Shown: positions 34,887 through 43,702, counted from the stretch's first letter. The stretch is DNA of 64,000 nt from Burkholderiales bacterium (GCA_017989135.1 JAGNQL010000001.1:101673-165672), one strand, 5' to 3'. Translations and numbers: made by a program. Notes: a model not told the origin generated them from the letters alone.

Positions 34887-35699
34887 ATGGCGAAAGACAC
34901 TGACGGGATGCGCCATGTTTTTAGTGCTGCTGGCCAAATTGCGCTCGCCGCAGTGCTTGCCAGACGCCCGCTGCTGGCATTTGATTTTGACGGCACTCTT
35001 GCGCCTATCGTGCCAAGACCACACGATGCGCAACTCTCGTCGGCCGTCGCCAACCGACTGCGGTCACTTTCACGGCGTCTCCCACTGGCCATCGTCAGTG
35101 GACGATCGCGCGATGATGTGCTCGAACGTCTGAGCTTCGCACCACGCTATGTGGTCGGCAACCACGGCGCGGAGGATCCGCTCGACACCGCAGGCGCGGT
35201 CGGGCGCATCGGAGCACTTGATCCGCTGCGTCGTCTCCTGCATTCGCGCCTCGCCGATCTTGACAGCGCTGGTGTGCTGATCGAAGATAAGGGACAGTCC
35301 CTCGCGCTGCACTACCGACTTTCGCGAAACCGCGAATTGGCCTGTGCGCTTATTGGTGAATTGCTGGATACCGAAGACGCAACATTTCGCACCTTTCCGG
35401 GAAAAATGGTCGTTAACGTAGTACCAACGGGCGCGCCAGACAAAGCTGACGCGGTATTTCGCCTACTCGCGCGCTGTGGTGCGGATTGCGCCTTTTTTGC
35501 TGGGGATGATGTGAACGACGAGCCGGTATTCGCGTCAGCCCCGCCGGACTGGCTGACCGTTCGCGTCGGCCGTGACGCGGCTTCGCAGGCGCACTTCTTT
35601 CTTGATGGTCCCAACGAAATGGCCATGCTACTGGACCGCATTCTGGCACTACTCGGTAGCGCGCGCGGCAGCGCGCGACCCACGTCGTCAACGCTATGA
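34887..35699 (+). CDS. otsB: Trehalose-6-phosphate phosphatase
   Basis: A 270-residue HAD-superfamily protein. Motif I FDFDGTLAPI carries the nucleophile and acid/base Asp (D33 and D35), motif II is in AIVSGRSRDDV, and the family segments VGNHGAE, HYRLSRNRE, FPGKMVVNVVPTGAPDKADAV and FFAGDDVNDEPVF complete the active site. It removes the phosphate from trehalose-6-phosphate made by the preceding enzyme. The gene follows otsA directly (3 bp gap), so the pair is an operon; a MarR gene starts 7 bp after its stop codon. Confidence 0.93.
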   Translation: MAKDTDGMRHVFSAAGQIALAAVLARRPLLAFDFDGTLAPIVPRPHDAQLSSAVANRLRSLSRRLPLAIVSGRSRDDVLERLSFAPRYVVGNHGAEDPLDTAGAVGRIGALDPLRRLLHSRLADLDSAGVLIEDKGQSLALHYRLSRNRELACALIGELLDTEDATFRTFPGKMVVNVVPTGAPDKADAVFRLLARCGADCAFFAGDDVNDEPVFASAPPDWLTVRVGRDAASQAHFFLDGPNEMAMLLDRILALLGSARGSARPTSSTL

Positions 35700-35706
35700 T
35701 TCTCGG

Positions 35707-36222
35707 ATGCCAAAATTTTCACGCTCAGCTGCCGCTCCACCACCGCTTGACGCCGAACACGCGAACGTGCCCGTGGCCCAAGTGTTGAGGCGATTTCGCG
35801 TGGTATTCAATGCGGTCAAAACACACTTTCAGCAGATCGAAAAGCGGGCGGGGGTCGGTGGCGCCCAGCTTTGGGCGCTCAGCGTGATCCGGGCAAGTCC
35901 CGGCATCGGCGTCAATGACCTCGCGAAGGCGATGGATGTGCATCAGACCACGGCGAGCAACCTCGTCAAGGCGCTTGTCTTGAACGAGATGGTTGCGGCG
36001 GAAAAAAACGGGGCAGATCGCCGCGCAGTGCAATTGCGAATTCTGCCTGCCGGAAAGCGTGTGCTGGGCCGGGCGCCCGGGCCATTTTCAGGTGTGTTAC
36101 CGGATGCACTGGCACGACTTGACAGTGATACCCTCGCGCGGCTGGACGAGGATCTCGCGCTCCTGATCAAAGTGCTGGCGGCGGATGAGCGGGCGGCCAG
36201 CATTCCGCTAGCGCAAATGTGA
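35707..36222 (+). CDS. MarR-family transcriptional regulator
   Basis: A 171-residue winged-helix regulator. The DNA-binding part reads GVNDLAKAMDVHQTTASNLVKAL followed by a wing EKNGADRRAVQLRILPAG with the conserved D-R-R. It starts 7 bp after otsB and ends 9 bp before a ClC gene, so it belongs to the otsAB-marR-clc transcript and probably regulates that operon or the divergent GH15 gene. The effector is unknown. The long reading frame opening inside otsB is not used because its first 45 residues are unlike MarR proteins. Confidence 0.85.
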   Translation: MPKFSRSAAAPPPLDAEHANVPVAQVLRRFRVVFNAVKTHFQQIEKRAGVGGAQLWALSVIRASPGIGVNDLAKAMDVHQTTASNLVKALVLNEMVAAEKNGADRRAVQLRILPAGKRVLGRAPGPFSGVLPDALARLDSDTLARLDEDLALLIKVLAADERAASIPLAQM

Positions 36223-36231
36223 TCGACTGAT

Positions 36232-37662
36232 TTGGCGACCGCATCAACACTTCGCTGGTTTGTGAGTCAGATTCGTAGTCTCGCGCGGCGATGGCTCGGT
36301 CGTCTGCCAGTCGTGTGGAGCGCGAGGCTGAACGAATTGGTGGCGGCCCGGCAGTGGATTGATCGGGTGATCATTCTTGGCTACGCCGCCATCACCGGTG
36401 TCATCGCGGTCGGATTCACTTTTGTTGCGGAGGCTGCGAGTCACCTGTTTACCCGGCTCACGACCGGGGCTCTGCCGGGTCCATATCTTGCGCTGGCGAT
36501 TACGCCTCTGATGACTGTGATGGTTCTGTGGTGGACGCGCCGATTTGTGCCCGGCGCAGGCGGATCCGGTATCCCGCAGGTTGTGCGTGCGCTCGACGAC
36601 GAGTTTCCGCCGCATCAGTTGAACGGGCTGGTGTCGTTGCGGGTTTCATTGCAAAAAATCGTGCTTGTATCGGGCGGGTTGTTGGCGGGTTTGTCGATTG
36701 GTCGCGAGGGTCCCATGGTTCAGGTGGGCGCCGGCGTGATGAGTCACGCCCGCAGGTGGTTGTCAAAAACTTCAGTGATCGACTCGCATGACCTAATGGT
36801 GGCTGGCGCTGCGGCAGGTATCGCCGCAGCGTTCAACACGCCGCTGGGCGGCGTGATATTTGCGATAGAACAATTGTCCCGGCGTCGCGGTATGACTCAC
36901 AGCGCTATTGTCATTTCGTGCATCGTGCTCGCCGGTCTGGTCTCGGTATCGGTATTTGGCAATGTCACGTACTTTGGTCGGCTCCGGGTTCAGGAACTCT
37001 CCTGGTCGCTCATTGGGCCGGGACTTTCTGTGGCAATCGTCGCTGGCCTCGCCGGTGGTCTTTTTTCGCGACTCGTCGTCGCATCGATGCGCGGGCTGCC
37101 GGATCGCTACTGTCGATGGAGAGCGCTGCATCCGCTGCGATTCGCCGCGGGCTGCGCCTTGCTCGTCGCGGTCATTGGCATCGTTACTGGCGGGGCTACG
37201 TCAGGCGCCGGCTACGCGCAGACGCGCGCCCTGCTCGAAGGACACGCCGAGTTGCCGGCCGTCTTCACGTTGCTCAAATTTTGCGCCACCTGGTTGTCGG
37301 CCTGGACAGGCGTGCCTGCGGGCGTGTTCGCGCCGTCGCTTACGATCGGGGCTGGCATCGGACATGACGTCGCGCTGCTTGCCGGCATTTCAGACGAGGC
37401 CGCGATCCCGCTGATTGCGCTTGGCATGGTCGGTTTTCTCGCTGCGACCACTCAGGGGCCATTGACCGCATTCATTATTGTTATGGAAATGGTGTCTGGG
37501 CAATCGATGGTTCTCAGTCTCATGGCGTGCGCATTGTTGGCCAGCGCGATTGCTCGTGTGATCACGCCGCCGATGTATCTAGAACTTGCCGCATTGATCT
37601 CACCTCAACTGGCTCACGCGGCGCTACTCGTCACACGTTCATCGGATCGTGCTGGTAATTGA
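36232..37662 (+). CDS. ClC-family chloride channel/antiporter
   Basis: A 476-residue ClC protein beginning at a TTG codon. The chloride-site motifs are GAGGSGIPQ (residues ~108-116), GREGP (157-161, with gating Glu159) and PAGVFAPSLTIGAG. Near residue 213 the sequence is AFNTPLGGVIFAIEQLSRR: the position of the internal proton glutamate of E. coli CLC-ec1 (second Glu of EEM) appears to be Gln214. This could favour channel-like Cl- flux over 2Cl-/H+ exchange, but that is inference. The gene closes the otsA-otsB-marR operon and may help anion balance under osmotic stress. Confidence 0.87.
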   Translation: MATASTLRWFVSQIRSLARRWLGRLPVVWSARLNELVAARQWIDRVIILGYAAITGVIAVGFTFVAEAASHLFTRLTTGALPGPYLALAITPLMTVMVLWWTRRFVPGAGGSGIPQVVRALDDEFPPHQLNGLVSLRVSLQKIVLVSGGLLAGLSIGREGPMVQVGAGVMSHARRWLSKTSVIDSHDLMVAGAAAGIAAAFNTPLGGVIFAIEQLSRRRGMTHSAIVISCIVLAGLVSVSVFGNVTYFGRLRVQELSWSLIGPGLSVAIVAGLAGGLFSRLVVASMRGLPDRYCRWRALHPLRFAAGCALLVAVIGIVTGGATSGAGYAQTRALLEGHAELPAVFTLLKFCATWLSAWTGVPAGVFAPSLTIGAGIGHDVALLAGISDEAAIPLIALGMVGFLAATTQGPLTAFIIVMEMVSGQSMVLSLMACALLASAIARVITPPMYLELAALISPQLAHAALLVTRSSDRAGN

Positions 37663-37695
37663 GGGTAAACACCAGCGACCTAGACCGCCACAGTA

Positions 37696-37724
37696 TTGTC
37701 AATATAGTTTTGTTCAAATATAAT
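37696..37724 (+). promoter_or_regulatory. Near-consensus sigma-70 promoter
   Basis: TTGTCA (37696-37701), 17 bp spacer, TATAAT (37719-37724). It is the best promoter in the window and lies 33 bp past the ClC stop codon, 203 bp before the second PF07399 antiporter, with a terminator in between. Confidence 0.75.
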
Positions 37725-37730
37725 TTCTTG

Positions 37731-37803
37731 CGTTTCAAAGAATCCTCTGAGACGTTTCACTTACAACGTCCACTCACAAGCCCTGTTTCAGGGCTTTTTT
37801 TTG
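37731..37803 (+). ncRNA. Candidate ~70-nt small RNA or attenuated leader
   Basis: Between the promoter (-10 at 37719-37724) and the terminator ending near 37802 lie about 70 nt with no credible coding frame. The predicted RNA begins near GCGTTTCAAAGAATCC, contains a weak stem (TCAAAG...CTCTGA) and a single-stranded middle (ACTTACAACGTCCACTCAC), then a Rho-independent terminator. It could be an independent small RNA, or a leader whose terminator controls the antiporter gene downstream. The evidence is architecture only. Confidence 0.5.
37778..37802 (+). terminator. Strong intrinsic terminator
   Basis: A perfect stem AAGCCCTG-TTT-CAGGGCTT is followed by eight T residues. It ends the candidate small RNA and probably also the otsAB-marR-clc transcript. 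Confidence 0.93.
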
Positions 37804-37926
37804 CGCGTCGATGTGCGATATCGAGCGCGCTTCCCCTCGCTACGTGTCGCTGACCGGGAGCGGACTGCTGAATGCTTGCGGGTTCTCACGATGACGACCA
37901 ACATTGCGCGCGTATAGACTCATTCA

Positions 37927-39198
37927 ATGAACCCCACCACCATTCAACTCATCGGCGCAACGCTCTTCGCGCTGGCCGTAGTTCACACGTTTTCCGTTCG
38001 CTACTTCGAGCGTCTTGCGCATCGCTACCCCGCGCATGCCGGCAGCTTCCACTTCCTTGGCGAAGTGGAAGTGGTGTTCGGGTTTTGGGCGCTCGTGTTT
38101 GTCGCGTTTAAGTTCGCCTTCACCGGAAAAACAGCGACGGTTGATTACCTTGAAGGGCGAAATTTCACGGAACCGATGTTCGTGTTTGTCGTGATGGTTG
38201 TTGCGGCGAGCAAACCGATTGTTGAGCTTGCGGGCTTGGCCGTGCGGTCGCTGACGCGCATCGTGCCGGTCAAAACGCACAGCAAACCGATGGCATTTTT
38301 CTTCATCGTACTTGCGCTCGTTCCAATGCTCGGCTCATTTATCACCGAGCCCGCCGCGATGACGCTTGCCGCGCTCATGTTGCGCGAGCATTTCCTGTCG
38401 AAGGACATTTCTACGCGGATGAAGTACGCGACGCTCGGTGTGCTCTTCGTGAACGTTTCCATTGGCGGCACGCTTACTGCGTACGCAGCGCCGCCGGTGC
38501 TCATGGTGGCGCAAACCTGGAATTGGTCGAGCGCATTCATGCTGCAAAACTTCGGCTGGCGCGCGGCGCTCGCGGTGTGTGTGAACGCACTGGTGATCAC
38601 GCTGATCTTCGCGCGCGAGCTGCGCCACATTCCCTATCAAGCCAGCGGCGGCCAACGGGCGAATGTGCCGTGGTCGATCATCCTCGTGAGCGTGTGTTTT
38701 CTAGCAAGCGTCGTGGTCTTCGCGCACCACGTAACGGTGTTCATCGCGATCTTTTTGTTCTTCCTCGGCTTCGCGAGCGCGTACGAGAAATATCAAGACA
38801 AACTCATCCTGCGCGAAGGCTTGCTCGTCGGCTTCTTCCTTGGCGGGTTGGTCGTGCTCGGCGCGCAGCAACAATGGTGGTTGCAACCGATTCTCACGGG
38901 CTTGTCGCCGAGCGCGGCGTTCTGGGGCGCCGCGGCGCTTACGGCTATCACCGATAACGCGGCGATCACCTATCTCGCGTCGCTCGTGCCCGGTCTCTCC
39001 GACGAATTCAAATACATGGTCGTCGCAGGCGCGGTCACCGGCGGCGGGCTCACAGTGATCGCCAACGCGCCCAACCCCGCGGGCTACGCGATTCTCAAAG
39101 GCAATTTCCCGGATCAAGCGATCGGAGCGGGCGGGCTGTTGCTCGCCGCGTTGCCGCCGACGTTGGTCGCGGCCGTGTGTTTGTGGGGACTACGCTGA
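37927..39198 (+). CDS. Putative Na+/H+ antiporter (PF07399 type), paralogue 2
   Basis: A 423-residue membrane protein that carries the same landmarks as paralogue 1: EGRNFTEPMFVFVVMVVAAS, LGSFITEPAAMTLAALML, VLFVNVSIGGTLTAYAAPP, TAITDNAAITYLASLVPG and GGGLTVIANAPNPAGYAIL. Expected to exchange Na+ for H+ at the inner membrane. It is separated from the ClC gene by a promoter-terminator unit, so it is either under its own promoter or under attenuation from the one at 37696. The ribosome-binding site is weak. A family A element lies 39 bp past its stop codon, which marks the return of dispersed repeats. Confidence 0.85.
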   Translation: MNPTTIQLIGATLFALAVVHTFSVRYFERLAHRYPAHAGSFHFLGEVEVVFGFWALVFVAFKFAFTGKTATVDYLEGRNFTEPMFVFVVMVVAASKPIVELAGLAVRSLTRIVPVKTHSKPMAFFFIVLALVPMLGSFITEPAAMTLAALMLREHFLSKDISTRMKYATLGVLFVNVSIGGTLTAYAAPPVLMVAQTWNWSSAFMLQNFGWRAALAVCVNALVITLIFARELRHIPYQASGGQRANVPWSIILVSVCFLASVVVFAHHVTVFIAIFLFFLGFASAYEKYQDKLILREGLLVGFFLGGLVVLGAQQQWWLQPILTGLSPSAAFWGAAALTAITDNAAITYLASLVPGLSDEFKYMVVAGAVTGGGLTVIANAPNPAGYAILKGNFPDQAIGAGGLLLAALPPTLVAAVCLWGLR

Positions 39199-39236
39199 GC
39201 GTGTTCCGGGCGGCGGTGGCTTGACTGGTCATTTGA

Positions 39237-39358
39237 CACAGCTTTATGCCCGCAGCGACAGCCAGGCGGTCGTTTAAGCGCGATTATCGAGATAGTCGAA
39301 TATTGAATTTATTTGGCCAGAACGGCCGCCCACTGGTCGGTAGAGCCTAAAAGCTGTA
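39237..39358. repeat. Family A element, copy 5
   Basis: Ends CACAGCTTTATGCC and CCTAAAAGCTGT; hairpins CGACAGCCAGGCGGTCG and CGGCCGCCCACTGGTCG; centre with GATAGTCGAATATTG. Placed 3' of the second PF07399 antiporter. Confidence 0.88.
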
Positions 39359-39473
39359 TATGTGTTGACTGCGCACTGTTGCTCGGAATTCGCCAGCGCG
39401 CACTGCGGAATATTTCTGTGAAGTCCCTAATCGCGACTAAACTATCTTTGCTAAGAAACTTCCGGGGGCCATC

Positions 39474-42074
39474 ATGAAACGCGTTTTTGTACTTCTTCTA
39501 TTGCTCTGCGCTAGCGCAGCAAGCTTCGCGCAGTCCATCACGAGCGGTTCGGCGACGTTTACGCGCACTAGTCCCAGTTCGTTCGACGCCACACCAACGG
39601 CCAATTTCGCGGGCGTAACCGCAGGCCCCGGTGATCAAGTGTTCGAGTTTGGTTGGTGGTATCGCGTGAGCGGCGACACGGCGGAAACGCCGTTCCCACT
39701 TCCGACTTCGCAGGCGTACGTCGGCGACACTTCGACTATCACTTGGACAAACGTGAACGGGCGCGGTTTTGACGCGCAGGAGACCTGTGTCGTGCTCGGG
39801 ATTGCTTCTCCGATTGGCGGCAAAGTGACGTGCACGATGCGCATTACGAATCCCGGCGCCGCCGCGCTGACCATCGATATTTTTGTGATGACAGACGTTG
39901 ACCTTGGCGGTACCGCAGCCAGCGACAGCGTCACCGTTGGCATCCCGCAGCAGCGCCTTGACCTCACGGACGGCTCGGTGTCCGACACCGCACAATTCGC
40001 TGGCATTGGCGCATCCGCGCTGCTGGTTCGTCCGTTTGGTGCGACCACGGACGTCGCGGGCCTTCTCTCCGACACGCTCGTGACGAATTTCGACAACTCG
40101 GGCGTTCCCGCGACCAACTTTGATTTCACCGGCGGCTTTCAGTGGTCCACAATGACAGTGCCCGCGGGGGGCAGTCGCGACGTGGTGACGGTGGTGGCTT
40201 TCAACACGACCGCGTTCGCGGCGAGTGCTGATTTGGCAATCACCAAAACCGATGGCGTAACCAGCGCGGCCCCTGGCGCCAGCGTGACCTACACCATCAC
40301 CGCGTCAAATGCTGGCCCCGACGCGTCGGGCGCGGTCGTTGCGGACACCTTCCCCGCATCGCTCACCTGCTCCTGGACTTGCGTTGGAGCGGGTGGTGGC
40401 ACGTGTAGCGCAGCTGGTGCCGGCAACCTAAATGACACCGTGAATTTGCCCGTTGGCGGAAGCGTCAGCTATACCGCGTCCTGCGTCGTATCACCGAGCG
40501 CGACCGGTTCGCTCAGTAACACCGCGACGGTCACCTCGACAGGTGGCACCACCGACCCAGCTCCCGGCAACAACAGCGCGACGGACACAGACACGCTCAC
40601 GCCGACGGCCGACATCTCAATTACCAAAACCGACGGCGTAACCTTCGCAACGGCTGGCGGATCCGTCACCTACACCGTGACCGCAGCAAACGCTGGGCCG
40701 AGCGACGCCAACGGCGTGTTCGTCGATGACATGATGCCTGCCACGTTGACTTGCAACTGGACGTGCGTCGGCGCGGGCGGTGGGACCTGCACGGCCTCCG
40801 GCGCGGGCAATATCAACGACACCGTCAATCTCCCAGCGGGCGGCAGCGTCATCTACACCGCTGCCTGCGCCGTGAGTCCCAGCGCCACCAGCACAATTGT
40901 CAATATGGCGACGGTCAGCCCGCCGCCGACGGTGGTTGACCCGAATTCGGGAAACAACGCAGCGACTGACACTGACACTGTGATGGCCTCGGCGGATCTG
41001 TCGATCACGAAGACCGACGGCGTCACCACTGCCACGGCGGGCGGATCGGTCACCTACACGATTGTCGCCAGCAACGCCGGCCCGAGCAACGCCCCGTCCG
41101 CAAACGTCAGCGACACCTTCCCGGCGTCGCTCACGTGTACGTGGACGTGTGCGGGCGCGGGTGGCGGCACTTGCGCGCCGTCCGGTGCCGGCAACATCAA
41201 CGACACGCCGAACCTTCCGGCGGGCGGCAGCGTCACCTACACCGCCGCATGCGCCGTTTCGCCGTCTGCCACCGGCTCGCTCGTTAACACCGCGACAGTT
41301 GGCACGGGCCCGCTCGTTACCGACCCGAATGTCGGCAACAACAGCGCGACCGATACCGACGCCCTTGGCAGTGCCGCCGATTTGTCGTTGACGATCAGCG
41401 ACTCGCCCGATCCTGTGACGTCGGGCGCTCAAATCACCTACGCGATCAATACCGCCAATGCGGGCCCGAGCGACGCGTCTGCCGCCGTCATGACGATCGC
41501 CACACCCGCGAACACCACGTTTGTGTCGTTGGCGTCACCAGGCTGGACGTGCACCGCGCCAGCCGTCGGCGGCAGTGGCACCGTGACGTGTAATCTCGCG
41601 TCGTACCCCTCCAGCGGAACGGCGAACTTCACGTTGGTCGTTGCGGTTGCATCGACGTTCACCGGCACGGTTTCGGCCACGGCCAACATCACCGCGTCCA
41701 CCACAGACACGACGCCGGGCAACAACTCGGCGAACGCCAGCACGCTGGTCAACGCGTTGCCCGTCGTCGTGAGCGGCGTTGTCTCGGGCAGCGGCGGCAC
41801 GATCTCTTGCGCTAGCCCCGTGGCCAGCGGTTCGACGACGACCTGCGTCATCACGCCTGCGCCGGGCTTCGGCATCGGCTCGGTGAGCGGCTGCGGCGGT
41901 GTGACCGGAACGACCAGCCCCTACACCACGGGCGTTATCACCAGCGCTTGCACGGTGACAGCGACGTTCGCGTCGCTCTTTGTCGCGCCGGTTCCGGCGA
42001 CCGAATGGGGCGTGATTGTTCTGCTCACGCTGATGCTCGGTGTGCTCGGCGCGCGTCGCCGCCGGGCGGTTTGA
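39474..42074 (+). CDS. DUF11-repeat surface protein with IPTL-CTERM sorting signal
   Basis: An 866-residue exported protein: signal peptide (MKRVFVLLLLLCASAASFAQ), an N-terminal domain (to ~245), then four tandem beta-sandwich DUF11-type units at about 247, 378, 505 and 633, each opening with an ADLSITKTDGV-like motif and containing TYTITASNAGPS and a Cys pair (TCTWTCxGAGGGTC) in the first three. A short Gly/Cys unit follows, then a C-terminal IPTL-CTERM anchor: TEWGVIVLLTLMLG plus ARRRR. Such tails are processed by a dedicated sorting system in Gram-negative bacteria, not found in this window. It is probably an extracellular or surface structural protein. The three near-identical units suggest recent internal duplication. 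Confidence 0.85.
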   Translation: MKRVFVLLLLLCASAASFAQSITSGSATFTRTSPSSFDATPTANFAGVTAGPGDQVFEFGWWYRVSGDTAETPFPLPTSQAYVGDTSTITWTNVNGRGFDAQETCVVLGIASPIGGKVTCTMRITNPGAAALTIDIFVMTDVDLGGTAASDSVTVGIPQQRLDLTDGSVSDTAQFAGIGASALLVRPFGATTDVAGLLSDTLVTNFDNSGVPATNFDFTGGFQWSTMTVPAGGSRDVVTVVAFNTTAFAASADLAITKTDGVTSAAPGASVTYTITASNAGPDASGAVVADTFPASLTCSWTCVGAGGGTCSAAGAGNLNDTVNLPVGGSVSYTASCVVSPSATGSLSNTATVTSTGGTTDPAPGNNSATDTDTLTPTADISITKTDGVTFATAGGSVTYTVTAANAGPSDANGVFVDDMMPATLTCNWTCVGAGGGTCTASGAGNINDTVNLPAGGSVIYTAACAVSPSATSTIVNMATVSPPPTVVDPNSGNNAATDTDTVMASADLSITKTDGVTTATAGGSVTYTIVASNAGPSNAPSANVSDTFPASLTCTWTCAGAGGGTCAPSGAGNINDTPNLPAGGSVTYTAACAVSPSATGSLVNTATVGTGPLVTDPNVGNNSATDTDALGSAADLSLTISDSPDPVTSGAQITYAINTANAGPSDASAAVMTIATPANTTFVSLASPGWTCTAPAVGGSGTVTCNLASYPSSGTANFTLVVAVASTFTGTVSATANITASTTDTTPGNNSANASTLVNALPVVVSGVVSGSGGTISCASPVASGSTTTCVITPAPGFGIGSVSGCGGVTGTTSPYTTGVITSACTVTATFASLFVAPVPATEWGVIVLLTLMLGVLGARRRRAV

Positions 42075-42081
42075 TTCGCTA

Positions 42082-42203
42082 AGCAGCTTTAGCGCTCCGG
42101 CGACCGCCTGGCGGTCGTTTGAGCGTTATTCTCGTGATTGTTGATATTTTTATAAAAGGCCGCATAACGACCGCCCGCTGGTCGTTGGCGCCGAAAAGCT
42201 GTT
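42082..42203. repeat. Family A element, copy 6 (near-consensus)
   Basis: Ends AGCAGCTTTAGCG and GCCGAAAAGCTGTT. Both inner palindromes are clean: CGACCGCCTGGCGGTCG and CGACCGCCCGCTGGTCG; the centre is AT-rich (GATTGTTGATATTTTTAT). It lies 7 bp past the DUF11 gene's stop codon and just upstream of the glyA promoter. Confidence 0.92.
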
Positions 42204-42240
42204 GAGGGCTGTCCGCGCGTATGCGGAAAAAATCGCCCTC

Positions 42241-42246
42241 TATAAT
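42241..42246 (+). promoter_or_regulatory. -10 box of the glyA promoter
   Basis: TATAAT lies 9 bp before the first conserved stem of the ZTP aptamer; the -35 region (around 42218) is weak. The predicted transcript starts at about 42252, right at the riboswitch. Confidence 0.5.
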
Positions 42247-42253
42247 TTGTCTT

Positions 42254-42375
42254 CGCGTGTAACTGGCGTAAGCGCCGCAAATTTTGCGGTGTCTGAGAGG
42301 GAGCCACCCTCAGGAAGCACGCGCGTAGCGGCCTTTTTTCTCTGGCCGCGCGATCCCGCCGTCCGCCTGGGCATG
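42254..42375 (+). promoter_or_regulatory. ZTP (pfl) riboswitch upstream of glyA
   Basis: The segment has the pfl-motif hallmarks: CGCGTGTAACTGGCG at the 5' side, a GAGGGAGCCACCCTC element, a variable hairpin (AGCGGCC...GGCCGC), and the conserved 3' CCGCCTGGGCA. This class senses ZMP/ZTP, the signal of 10-formyl-tetrahydrofolate shortage, and commonly turns on one-carbon genes such as glyA. It ends about 60 nt before the glyA start, with an AGGAAA ribosome-binding site. Confidence 0.9.
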
Positions 42376-42436
42376 TGTTGATTTCGTCGATGACGATTTC
42401 TGCGCACTAATTTCGCTACAAAAAAGGAAATGCCCC

Positions 42437-43702
42437 ATGGCTAATGCTGCCCGCCCCGAAAACTTTGTGCTGCCGCTCGCTCAGGTCGACGCCGAAGTTC
42501 AAGCCGTTCTCACCGCTGAAAATCAGCGCCAAGAAGACCACATCGAACTCATCGCCTCCGAGAACTACACCTCGGTCGCCGTGATGCAAGCCCAAGGCTC
42601 GCAGCTCACCAACAAATACGCCGAGGGCTACCCTGGCCGTCGTTACTACGGTGGCTGTGAGTTTGTCGACGTCGCCGAAACGCTCGCCATCGAGCGCCTG
42701 AAAACCCTGTTCGGCGCAAAGTTCGCCAACGTGCAGCCGCACTCCGGCGCGCAGGCCAACGCCGCCGTGTACTTCACGCTCATGCAGCCGGGCGACCCGT
42801 TCCTCGGTCTCTCGCTCGCCGAAGGCGGTCACCTCACGCACGGCATGGCGCTCTCGATGAGCGGCAAATGGTTCAAGGCCAACGCCTACGGCCTCACCGC
42901 CACGGAAGAAATTGACTACGACGCGATGCGCGCCAAAGCGCACGAGTGCAAGCCGAAAATGATCATCGGCGGCGGTTCGGCGTATTCGCTGAAATGGGAC
43001 TGGGCCAAGATGCGCGAAATCGCTGACGAAGTTGGCGCGTACTTGTGGGTCGACATGGCGCACTACGCAGGCCTCATCGCCGCCGGCGTCTACCCGAACC
43101 CTGTGCCGCACGCGCACATCACCACCAGCACCACGCACAAAACCTTGCGCGGCCCGCGCGGCGGCATCATCCTCACCAACGACGAAGATCTCGCCAAAAA
43201 GCTCAACAGCGCGATCTTCCCCGGCCTGCAAGGCGGCCCGCTGATGCACATCATCGCCGCCAAAGCCGTCGCCTTCGGTGAAGCGCTCAAACCCGAATTC
43301 AAAACCTACCAAGCACAGGTGCTCAAGAACGCTGACGTACTCGCCAAAACGCTCGTCGAGCGCGGCCTCCGGATCGTCAGCGGCGGCACCGAAAGCCACC
43401 TCATGCTCGTCGATCTGCGCTCGAAAAAAATCACCGGCAAAGACGCAGAATCCGTGCTGCACAAAGCACACATGACCTGCAACAAAAACTCCATCCCGAA
43501 CGACCCAGAAAAGCCCATGGTCACCAGCGGCATCCGCTTGGGCTCGCCAGCGTTCACGACGCGTGGATTCAAAGAAGCCGAGGCCAAGATGGTCGGTAAC
43601 TTCATCGCCGACGTGCTGGATGCGCCGAATGATGAGGCCGTGATTGCGAGGGTGCGTGGGGACGTTGCGGCGCTCTGTGCGCGGTTTCCGGTTTATCGGT
43701 AA
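42437..43702 (+). CDS. glyA: Serine hydroxymethyltransferase
   Basis: A 421-residue PLP enzyme. N-terminal [20 protein letters not shown] and [20 protein letters not shown], the central [19 protein letters not shown] and [19 protein letters not shown], and the PLP-lysine segment [13 protein letters not shown] (Lys at about residue 234) are all intact. It interconverts serine and glycine with tetrahydrofolate and feeds the one-carbon pool. The length is normal for the family. Control by the ZTP riboswitch in its leader ties expression to folate/purine status. The downstream gene (DUF3806) appears unrelated. Confidence 0.97.
   Translation: MANAARPENFVLPLAQVDAEVQAVLTAENQRQEDHIELIASENYTSVAVMQAQGSQLTNKYAEGYPGRRYYGGCEFVDVAETLAIERLKTLFGAKFANVQPHSGAQANAAVYFTLMQPGDPFLGLSLAEGGHLTHGMALSMSGKWFKANAYGLTATEEIDYDAMRAKAHECKPKMIIGGGSAYSLKWDWAKMREIADEVGAYLWVDMAHYAGLIAAGVYPNPVPHAHITTSTTHKTLRGPRGGIILTNDEDLAKKLNSAIFPGLQGGPLMHIIAAKAVAFGEALKPEFKTYQAQVLKNADVLAKTLVERGLRIVSGGTESHLMLVDLRSKKITGKDAESVLHKAHMTCNKNSIPNDPEKPMVTSGIRLGSPAFTTRGFKEAEAKMVGNFIADVLDAPNDEAVIARVRGDVAALCARFPVYR

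Noticed and set aside
40617-41432. 271-residue Arg-rich minus-strand frame in the DUF11 gene
   Set aside because: Arises from repeated Thr/Ala/Gly codons on the other strand; no start signal or family.
40213-41760. Possible CRISPR or satellite array because of regularly spaced DNA repeats
   Set aside because: The periodicity (~380 bp) is in-frame and encodes DUF11 protein domains.
42416-43471. 351-residue minus-strand frame in glyA
   Set aside because: Shadow of glyA, which has full SHMT motifs and a riboswitch-led promoter.
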